NCBI GenBank assembly: GCA_942159475.1
Contig: OW804098.1
Coordinates: 9,402,406-9,466,405, forward strand
DNA: 64,000 nucleotides
Direction: 5' to 3'
Source: Sthenelais limicola
Lineage: Eukaryota > Annelida > Polychaeta > Phyllodocida > Sigalionidae
Shown here: positions 56,099 to 64,000 of the stretch, piece after piece
Layout of the letters: every line of letters starts with the position of its first letter
Position numbering within the stretch: position 1 is the first letter of the stretch
The notes under the pieces: generated by a model
What the model was told of the DNA's origin: nothing
The model's input: the letters and a program-made list of their open reading frames with translations, nothing else
The model's database searches: none
Position numbers and translations under genes: made by a program

Positions 56099-56209
56099 CC
56101 TACAAAATACAAGGGACACGACCCATTTGCCATTAGAAATGTAAGAGCCTTGATGGCAGGTTACGTTAAATGAAACCTTTTAAAACAATGTGACTTACTG
56201 GAATATAGA

Positions 56210-57128
56210 TTACACGTCAACAAATTCATATTTCTCAAAGTGTTTTTTCCACACAACCTCTTTGTAGGAGTATTCCCATTCTTGGGTTATCTAGCGCTGG
56301 AAGTCCTTTAATTCCATTTACCAAATTTCAAGACTGTATTAAATATATCCTTCGGTTTACGAGGTTTCCCTGTTTACTCCACATTGGTGTATGTACCACA
56401 TGCTATTTGTATGGGCGGGAGTAGTGTGGTAATTTGCACCAGCTCAACGCGTGTGGTATGACATCGCCATTCCCTCTTCCTCCCCCCAATAACCCACTTG
56501 CCTATTGGTGCCATTCCCTCTTCCTCCCCCAATAACCCACTTGCCTATCGTTGCCATTTCCTCTTCCTCCCCCCCCCTCCCCCCCGAATAACCCACTTGC
56601 CTATCGGCTTGTGGGCCACGAAAATGACTAACACTCGGACAGTGCAATAGTGTCCCTTGTACCACATTTTCATTAGGTTCTGTCTATAGAGTATATGGGT
56701 CAGATTTTCAGAAAATGCACCATCTACACTTCTGCACATCTCTCAAATTCTGCGAAATTAGAGTAAAAAATGATAAGTACTGATTATATCTGATTGTATT
56801 CTGTATTCTTTCAATAAATGTTTGGTTGTGTTGAACTGTATTTTGAACTGTATTTTTGTCTTAAATTTGGGTTATTTGAAAAGATTGGTGAAGGCGAATT
56901 TTCTGAAAATCTGACCCATATGCAGCTCTTTTTTTATAATAATTCGCCACCCAGGAACATAGGAAACTTTGTTTTTTTGTGAACAAAATCAAATGATTAT
57001 AGAAATACTGTTTAGATTTCATAAACTTTAACATTGTTGGAATCTACTTAATCTCATCATTTCTAATATGATGGTATCACAAAATCCATTTTATCTCGAG
57101 TTCTGACTCATTTTTATGAAACACATTA
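56210..57128 (+). mobile_element. Old MITE-A remnant, interrupted
   Basis: Left part 56210-56370 (CATATTTCTCAAAGTGTTTT, TTTGTAGGAGTATTCCCATT), right part 56925-57128 (CCACCCAGGAACATAGG, AATCTCATCATTTCTAATAT, GTTCTGACTCATTTTTATGA). In between lie unrelated sequence and a younger MITE-B. Confidence 0.75.
56697..56917 (+). mobile_element. MITE-B copy, subtype 3, inside an old MITE-A
   Basis: Forward, ATAT on both flanks. TGTACAT is missing from the right arm (GGCGAATTTTCTGAAAAT). Confidence 0.9.
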
Positions 57129-57246
57129 TATGACTTCAGAAAGATTAAGATTTGCCTTCAGCAATTAATTTTTTTAAATTCGAGTTTCTAATAACACTAC
57201 AGAGTTTCAGGTTATCATTAGACAGACCATACACTTGGGATTTTAT

Positions 57247-57478
57247 GGGTCAGATCTTCAGAAAATGTACAATTCACTTTCACCAATCCTCTCAAATAAC
57301 CCAATTTTCAGACAAAAATAAAGTTCAAAATAAAGTTCAACCTAACCAAACAGATTGCTAGAATCAATGCAATGCCGAATATACTCGAATTTACCTAGTA
57401 TTGACCAAATTGGAGCCTAGTTTAGCAGAATTTAGATGTGTAGATCTGCCAATTGTACATTTTATGAAAATCCTACCC
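57247..57478 (-). mobile_element. MITE-B copy
   Basis: Reverse, perfect TTAT duplication. Right TIR TATGAAAATCCTACCC. Confidence 0.92.
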
Positions 57479-57836
57479 TTATATAAAAGTCGGAGATGAG
57501 TGATGAGGGCGAGAAGGTGATTGAAAAAGTTTTATTTTAATAAAGTTGGCGTCAGATTTCAGAGATTGCAAATCATTTCTATAAATATATGCTAATCAAC
57601 ATTTCTTGCCATGCAGTGTAAGTTATTTTTTCTCATTCTGGATTTGAGAGTTTCATAATATGCAATTTTTTGTTCATTTGCTGTGAGGGACTTCTAATTA
57701 ATTCTGTTTTGTAATCAATACTTCATTTGATTGGATTTAGAATAAATAGTCCGTATTTAAGACATAAATGAGGTTCAAATTACATTTCAGCATAAAAAAA
57801 CCTTCTAAGCAACACAACACGAAATACAGTTACTTA
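57479..57836. other. Spacer with a MITE-B-like interior scrap
   Basis: 57748-57830 (TAAGACATAAATGAGGTTCA, ACATTTCAGCATAA) resembles the middle of reverse MITE-B subtype 3, without TIRs. Confidence 0.45.
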
Positions 57837-58112
57837 TGTACAATTGGCAGCTCTACACATTTAGGAAATTCTGCTAAATTCTGCAGTAAAATGATGAATA
57901 TTGGGTATATCTGAGTATATTTGGTATCGTATTTATTTAAAGTATCAGTTCTGTTATGTTAAACTGCATTTTGAAGCTAATTTTGGTCTAAAATTTGGGT
58001 TATTCGAGAGGATTGGTTAAGGTCAATTCAATTCAATTCAATTCAATTCAAGATATTTTTTATTTGCAATTAGCGGCGATTACAAAAAGTACATTTTCTG
58101 AAAATCTTGCCC
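57837..58112 (+). mobile_element. MITE-B copy, subtype 2, with a (CAATT)n insertion
   Basis: Lacks the first ~17 bp of its left TIR. The right arm is split after GGTTAAGG by 58023-58088: (CAATT) repeats plus AAGATATTTTTTATTTGC, which looks like the tail end of a LINE inserted in reverse. Confidence 0.78.
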
Positions 58113-58266
58113 TAATACGTATGATCGAATAATACAACATGTAATAAGTAGCCTTCTTCCATATTGGTTTGTTCATGACGGAATAGTTGGCCATAATTAT
58201 TTCTTGATGGTCACTTACTAAAGTAGTTAAATATTATTAGGATGACCTCAGTAGGCATATACATAT

Positions 58267-58500
58267 GGGTCAGATTTTCAGAAATGTACAATCGGTAGAT
58301 CTACATATATAGCCAATTATGCTAAATTAGACTGAAAAATGGTCAAAACTAGGTATATCTGAGTATATTTGGTATTGCCTTGATTCAAACAATCTGTTTG
58401 CTTGTGTTAAACTGAATTTTGAACATCGTTATTCTTTTAAATTTGTGTTATTTGAGAGGATTGTTGAAGACAAATTGTACATTTCCTGGCGATTTCACCC
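58267..58500 (+). mobile_element. MITE-B copy
   Basis: Forward. Right TIR decayed to CTGGCGATTTCACCC. Confidence 0.88.
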
Positions 58501-58900
58501 GTATACAGCCTTGTAATTTGGTACATCTATTCATGCTACTAACAATGCTAAACACCCAAAAAATGAAAAACATTAGGACCAAGGGATCTTGTCGGAAAAC
58601 AATTTTAAAAATATTATTCTTTTCGTGACTTGTAACATATCACAGACCCGTTTGGGGTGGTTTCAGGTTTTCATGATCGCACCGTTGCCTGCCGTTGGTG
58701 TTGTCATAGCAAGACGTCACCCAAATGACGCAATTTCATCAGTTAAAGACGTTAAGACGTTGCCCTCGCTGCTCTTTGCTCCACCGGAATGCAAGCTCCG
58801 AACGTTTAGAGACATCGATATGGTATTTACTAAATAAATCAACAGCTTCCCGATGACCTTACAATGTGACTAATGCACTCATGACACAACAACAGACTAA
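58501..58900. other. Unassigned spacer
   Basis: An 82-codon plus-strand frame (58589-58837) with no recognisable motif; GC is slightly raised in its second half. Confidence 0.35.
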
Positions 58901-59101
58901 AACCCTGCCCACACACAGCCGATTTGCCTCCCGATTGCCCCCCGATTTGGGTCTTCCGATGAATCCTATGACTTCATTTCAAATCCTGGTTTATGTTTTT
59001 GAAATAATATAAACCAGGAATGGAAATAAAATCCTAGGATTCATCAGGAGACCCAAATCGGGGGGCAATCGGAGCCAAATCGGCTATGTGTGGGCAGGGT
59101 T
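58901..59101. mobile_element. Foldback family E copy
   Basis: Perfect TAA duplication (58898-58900, 59102-59104). Ends AACCCTGCCCACACA / TGTGTGGGCAGGGTT. 201 bp, almost entirely self-complementary. Confidence 0.9.
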
Positions 59102-59169
59102 TAAGAGGGAGTTACGAGGCCTCTGAGAGGGGTTTACCACAGAATCGTATATAGTACAATGCACCCACA

Positions 59170-59393
59170 GTCAAAATGTACAATTCACCTTCACCAATCC
59201 TCTCTCAAATAACCCACATTTTAGACGAAAATAAAGTTCAAATACAGTTCAACCTTACCAAACACATTGCTAGAATCAATGCAATGCCAAATGTATTCGA
59301 ATTTACCTAGTATTGACCAAATTGCAGCCTAATTTTGCAGAATTTACTAAATGTGTACAGCTGCCAATTGTACATTTTCTGAAAATCCGACCC
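59170..59393 (-). mobile_element. MITE-B copy with a lost left TIR
   Basis: Begins at AAAATGTACAATTCACC; the outer 10-15 bp of the left TIR are gone. Right TIR ATCCGACCC. Confidence 0.88.
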
Positions 59394-59662
59394 ATAAACG
59401 TAATTAAATAATAATACGATTACTTTATGAAAACATACTTTCAGTAGTGAGCGATTATTTCTTTCATCTACACAATAAATGCAGACATCTATATCAGTCG
59501 TTGGCCTTAGCCATCTAATGCAACACATAATATTATACATGACTGTGCGAAGTAAGACATAGAGAGAGGGACAGAAAAGAGAAAACTACCAAATTCATGC
59601 AGTGGCGAACGCAATGCGCTTTCACGTATGGTGCCACTTCATGCAGTATCATCTGTACATAC

Positions 59663-59721
59663 GGGTACGATTTTCAGAAAATGTACAATCGGCAGCTGTA
59701 CATTTTCTGAAAATCTGACCC
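59663..59721. mobile_element. Minimal MITE-B: two TIRs with almost no interior
   Basis: 59 bp: GGGTACGATTTTCAG, AAAATGTACAATCGGCAGC, then TGTACATTTTCTGAAAATC, TGACCC. All of the centre is deleted. Confidence 0.9.
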
Positions 59722-59979
59722 ATTATACAATAAACCTTTTTCTTTTTTGGATATAAGGTAAGACAATGAATGATTTCGGAATTAATTTAGGATGATTGTT
59801 GACGCCGTGCATCCATACACCGAGTCCGAAAGGTCACTATTTGTCTACAAATGTTTACAACAAGAATCACTATATCCGTGTCACCATGAAACCATACAGA
59901 GATTGGATCATTCATTCCAATCACTCAGAATAAACAGGTCAACCAAGTCAGATCAAATTAGATGAATCCAGCCGCATAT

Positions 59980-60205
59980 GGGTCAGATTTTCAGAAAATG
60001 TACAATTGGCAGCTCTACATATTTAGTAAATTCTGCTAAAAAAAAGATGCATTTTGGGTACATCTGAGTATATTTGGTATCACATTGATTTAAAGTATCA
60101 GTTCTGTTATGTTAAACTGTATTTTGAAGCTCAATTTTGTCTTAAATGCGGGTTACTTGAGAGGATTGGTGAAGGCGAATTGTACATTTTCTGAAAATCT
60201 GACCC
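59980..60205 (+). mobile_element. MITE-B copy, subtype 2
   Basis: Forward. Flanks ATAT and ATAA. AAAAAAAG replaces the AGACTGAAAAATG segment. Confidence 0.9.
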
Positions 60206-60386
60206 ATAACAAGTGCCCGAATAGCTGGACCTACGTCCCCATTCAAGTGAGTATTCACGCGTACACGGCAGTAAGGTATAGGATTGATGGCTCGGCCAGT
60301 GCCTCAATATCTTTGATAGCTATCTTTGACAAGACATCCCTATATCATTTGCTTAGATGAACATGTTCAGTCAGTTTGAAACTAGA

Positions 60387-60799
60387 TGTGATGTGTTTCA
60401 AGAAAATGAGTCATAAGTCGCAAAAAATAGATTTTGAGATACCATTATATACCAACAGATGAGAACAAGCCGATTCCAATGATAGTAAACAGTCTAATAA
60501 TCTAATCTAAGTATTTCTAGATTTTAAGTTTGATATTTTCGTTTTTTTTAAAAAAAAGTTTCCAATATATCTGGGGGTCAATAAATAGTAGAGTAACTAA
60601 ATGTAGTCCATATGAGGACCTTTAAAACGAAAAGATATATTACATAGATTGTCCTGAAATTTGATACATCGATTGATATGACTATAAGCGATGAACTCTC
60701 TAAAAATTAGAACATTCCAATAATGTGATCTTGTGAAAAAAACACTTTGAAAAATATCAATTTTGCGACTTATGGCTCATTTTCCTGAAACACATCACA
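60387..60799 (-). mobile_element. MITE-A copy
   Basis: 413 bp, reverse, AGAT on both flanks: the only copy whose duplication is not purely A/T. Confidence 0.94.
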
Positions 60800-61239
60800 G
60801 ATTTGAAGATTATGATGTAATTGTTAAGAACTCTCATGGTTTAATATTATGGTAATGATTTCTGTTCTTTCGGCTCCTGTTTATTTTACCGTTTATACAT
60901 TGCATAATTAATAACAGTGGAATAATTAGTAGTTTTAACATCGGTTCCTAAGTCATTTATAGATGTAGCCTCCCAAACAGGCTTCCCAGATGAAAATGCT
61001 TATTTTTCTTTTTTTTACACTCCTTTATTTTCACTTTCTTTATTATTCTCTCTTTTTTCTCTTATTTTATTTCTAATATTCCAGGTCTTCTTTCCATCCT
61101 CATGTTCCTTGCTCTCCTTTTATTGTCTGTTATCTAGCTCCTTCTTTCCATCTTTGTCTTCTTGTCTTGTATCTCCTTATATCTTGTCCTTATCTCCTCA
61201 TATTTCACTTTCTTGGGGTCAGTCCTCTCTTCCTCTGTG
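60800..61239. other. Spacer with T-rich tract
   Basis: 61005-61200 is TTTTCT/CCTTATCTC-rich. No gene recognised. Confidence 0.45.
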
Positions 61240-61605
61240 ACTGTAGTGGGTCCATTTTTCAGCCTTCATGATCGCTATCACTGCCACAGGTCAGTGGGTG
61301 GTCGCCCATCCCTGGCCTGTGGTTATCCTGATTAATCAGGCCCAGAAACACTGACAGCTGTGGAGGTTGTAACTTAAGTGACTATGTGTGGGGTGTCAGA
61401 GCCTTCCCTCAGAGTCACACTTGTAGAGTAAGTGACCCTCGACCTGGTGGACAGTCTACCCAATTGAGCCTACGGCCAGCACTCTCCCTGGGTTGGGGGC
61501 GGCTGTGGTATAGTCTAAATCCTTGCCGACCATGGGATTCGATACCACATCCTCCCGACCTAGAGTCCTATAAGCTCTACCACCTGAGCTAAGGAGGCCG
61601 GTTTG
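61240..61605 (-). mobile_element. tRNA-derived SINE copy
   Basis: On the minus strand, A box TAGCTCAGGTGG (61591-61580) and B box GGTATCGAATCC (61546-61535) in tRNA spacing, but the anticodon arm does not pair, so it is not a working tRNA. The body continues to about 61240 (AACCACAGGCCAGGGATG, CACCCACTGACCTGTGG). The plus strand ends near TGGGTCCATTTTTCAG. Confidence 0.65.
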
Positions 61606-61868
61606 ATGAAAATGCTTATTGATTTTGAAACTAGATATAGTAATTTATTTATTTTATTCAAGCAAGGGGTTGTTGGGGCTCCACTGAAACTATAATATTG
61701 AAGAAGACTGAGACCAATATTCCAGAGAAATAATTAGTCAGATTTCCTTCATTGCATAAAGCTTCTGGGTGGATGAACAACTTGTAGAGAAAACACAAAC
61801 GAGCTGAAGGTGGTTAGACTCAGAGCAACAGGAAGTCTGCTCAGCCGGTTTCCTTCCGTTTTATGTCA

Positions 61869-61935
61869 TTTGTGATGTATTACAGGAAAATGAGTCACAA
61901 ATAGCAACGTTTATGTTTTGCAAAATGATTTATCC
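61869..61935 (+). mobile_element. MITE-A left-end fragment
   Basis: TGTGATGTATTACAGGAAAA, TGAGTCACAAATAGCAA, then decays after GCAAAATGATTTA. Confidence 0.75.
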
Positions 61936-61975
61936 ACCCTTGAACCCTTGCTTTGCGTATCTGAGGTTACCCTAA

Positions 61976-62391
61976 AGGTATGATTCCACTGGATCGCTTA
62001 TACATGCGCTTGTTTATTTGGCGCTTGTCATTCGCTCTTCATCCGCTTATATTTTTAGCGCAATACAAGCGCAGAGCAAATCTACTGGTGCACTTGTTTC
62101 CTATATGAAACCAATGGCTAGACAGGTGGTCCGCTCTCAGTGCGCTCTTGGACCGCTTCTAAAAGATGTGAAATATATGGGCCGTCATTGCGCTCATATC
62201 AAACACATCAGATATTAGCGCAATGTCCAAAAGAAGAGCCAACTTCAGTTTTTAAGAGCATATAGAAAGCGCAGTAACCAATTCTATTGCATCGCTCTGG
62301 CTGCGCTCTATCTATGCTTGTTAGGTGCTTGAGGAAATAAAAAGAGCGGGCCATGAGTGGGCCCAAAAAGTGAGCCAGTGGAATCGCAGCC
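61976..62391 (+). mobile_element. Foldback H1
   Basis: TAA at 61973-61975 and 62392-62394. Ends AGGTATGATTCCACTGG / CCAGTGGAATCGCAGCC. The interior is saturated with AGCGC/GCGCT motifs that pair across the centre. Confidence 0.85.
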
Positions 62392-62394
62392 TAA

Positions 62395-62831
62395 GGCTGC
62401 ATTTCCACTGGCTCGCTCTTTTGGGCCGCTCTTCATACACTCTTTTATTTTTCCAGAACGACTAAGAAGCGAAGTTTGAGCGAGACCAGAGCGGTCTAAA
62501 AGGATAGGTTACTGCGCTTTCTATACGCTCTTAAAAATTGATGTTGTCACTTCTTTTTGACAGTGCGCTCATATCTGACCTGTTTGATTTAAGCGCAGCA
62601 ACACAAAGCTCTTTCTACCTGTTAAATGAGCGGACTAAGAGCGCAGTGAGAGCGCACAAAGGGATTTACCATTGATTTCATAAGGAAAGAAGCGGAACAG
62701 TAGAATCGGTCTGCGCTCGTCTTGCGCTAAAAATAAAAGCGGACCTAGAGCGAATGACAAGCGCCCTCTAAACAAGCGCAGCAAGAGCGAGCCATGAGCA
62801 CATATACAAGCGAACCAGTGGAATCGGACCT
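62395..62831 (-). mobile_element. Foldback H2
   Basis: Shares TAA at 62392-62394 with H1 and has TAA at 62832-62834. Ends GGCTGCATTTCCACTGG / CCAGTGGAATCGGACCT. In the opposite orientation to H1. Confidence 0.85.
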
Positions 62832-62834
62832 TAA

Positions 62835-63000
62835 GGCTGCGATTCCACTGGCTCACTCATTTGGCCCACTCTTTTTATTTCCCTTTTTAAGTGCCAAGCG
62901 AAAGCAGAGCGAACCCAGAGCAGTGCAATAGAATTGGTTACACCGCTTTCTATACGCTCTTAAAATTTGACGTTGGCGCTTCTTTTTGACTCTGCGCTAA
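62835..63000 (-). mobile_element. Foldback H3 (truncated)
   Basis: GGCTGCGATTCCACTGGCTC, then CTTTCTATACGCTCTTAAA and CTGCGCTAATATC match the left half of H2. The right half is missing. Confidence 0.8.
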
Positions 63001-63809
63001 TATCCGATCGAATCGAGATAACATGTGAGTGTTGATATCAGGGAGCATCCCAATAAAATAGGGCCTGCAAGTGTGTCACGAGGAAGGCCAAGATCGGCCT
63101 AGAAAGGGGCGGGGAGGGTCCTGTCAAAATGCTGGGACTATCTATAGGGTCACTATGGGAGATAAAGAACATAATCTAATACATTATTTAGTGTGGTCAC
63201 TGTATTATCCGTTTTTTTATAATTGATAACAAACACATTTCTAATGCATTCTAGGCATTTACATATATTACCTTATCTTTATATTTGGGAGAAAAACTCC
63301 TGTCATTTTCGACATGATGCTATGATATAGGGGTCACCAACGTGTTAGTCCCCAAGTGGGGGTGCCGTCAGTTGGGGTTTCCCAACCTGGTTAGAATGAG
63401 ATCATGAGACTATCTTGATGGGCCATGTTGGTAAATCGTTCATCTCGAGTAGGCTGAGTTAGAGTTAGATAAATGAGTAACTCGGTAGAGCCAGGAGATT
63501 CCAGGAGAAATAATTATGATAAATATCTCAAGTTTATTGAGAGATAAGGTGAAAGTGGTACATGAATAGCAGCAGGCTTATACTAGAGGAGTCTAGAGTT
63601 GTTCTAGACATGGTAAATCTTCCTTCTGTTCTCTAGCAAGGCCAAACCACTACTGCTTCTAGACAGTCAAACTGAGTCGCTCCTGCCTCTCTGAGTCTCT
63701 CTCTCAGGAAAGGGGTTCTGGGCTATAATCTTATTGTTCAATTGGGACAGCTCGGCAGAGGCGGTACAACGGGCCACGTCAGCTTGTAAATGCGGGAGAA
63801 CAATAGATA
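63001..63809. other. Unassigned spacer
   Basis: Mixed composition; an open frame at 63667-63891 on minus runs into the MITE-A and has no motif. Confidence 0.4.
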
Positions 63810-64000
63810 TGTGATGTGTTTCAGGAAAATGAGTCATAAGTCGCAAAATATGGATTTTGAGAATTCGCCATATTTGAAAAGATGAGATCAAGCCGATTCC
63901 AATGATAGTAAACAGTCTAATAATGTAATAAGTATTTCTAGATTTAAAGTTTCATATTTCCGTTTTTGAAAAAAACTTTCCAATATTTCTGGGGGTCAAT
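63810..64000 (-). mobile_element. MITE-A copy cut by the window end
   Basis: TGTGATGTGTTTCAGGAAAA, reverse interior to TTTCTGGGGGTCAAT. The left flank is AGATAT; the right end lies outside. Confidence 0.92.

Noticed and set aside
61510..61600. Functional tRNA gene on the minus strand
   Set aside because: A and B boxes are present but the anticodon stem and acceptor stem do not pair, and a long non-tRNA body follows. A SINE is the better fit.

Overview
This 64 kb window looks like intergenic or intronic DNA from an animal genome. A marine invertebrate is my best guess, but the species cannot be named. The reasons are non-LTR retrotransposon remnants of animal type, tRNA-derived SINEs, a Ty3/gypsy-type LTR element, a Helitron terminus, MITE families with dozens of copies, long minisatellites and AT-rich spacer. 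There are no operons, rRNA genes, CRISPR arrays or intact host genes. The only stretch that looks like a non-transposon protein is a broken fragment on the minus strand at 15786-16712.

Layout. 1-4.65 kb: a 30-bp satellite array. 4.65-8.6 kb: a Helitron 3' end and scattered repeats. 8.6-10.8 kb: a 5'-truncated LINE (LINE-1, minus) with an almost intact reverse transcriptase (RT). 11-14.5 kb: a SINE and a 69-bp minisatellite. 14.5-17.1 kb: MITE-A and MITE-B copies around the orphan coding fragment. 17.8-23.2 kb: a dense MITE-B cluster and an ~80-bp minisatellite. 23.4-29.6 kb: MITE-A copies, one split by a 4.4-kb LTR retrotransposon whose two 501-bp LTRs are almost identical. 29.6-33.7 kb: a decayed LINE (LINE-2, minus) broken by a MITE-A and by a 1.7-kb element. 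34.7-46.7 kb: minisatellites, a SINE, MITEs and LINE scraps. 46.9-50.9 kb: inverted-repeat (foldback) elements. 51-60.8 kb: MITE-B and MITE-A copies, one split by a 1.2-kb TTAA-flanked insertion. 61.2-63 kb: a SINE and three foldback elements set end to end. The window ends inside a MITE-A.

Labels used here are mine. MITE-A is ~410 bp, ends TGTGATGTG...CACATCACA, and has 4-bp A-N-N-T target duplications. MITE-B is ~235 bp, ends GGGTCAGATTTTCAG...CTGAAAATCTGACCC, and has 4-bp AT-rich target duplications. Forward MITE-A has the motif ATTGGAATGTTC near its left end; forward MITE-B has GGCAGCTCTACACATTTAG near its left end.

The nested insertions give a relative chronology: LINE-2 before MITE-A and element M; orphan fragment before MITE-A; MITE-B before MITE-A at 38.4 kb but MITE-A before MITE-B at 56.5 kb; MITE-A before the LTR element, which is the youngest large insertion.
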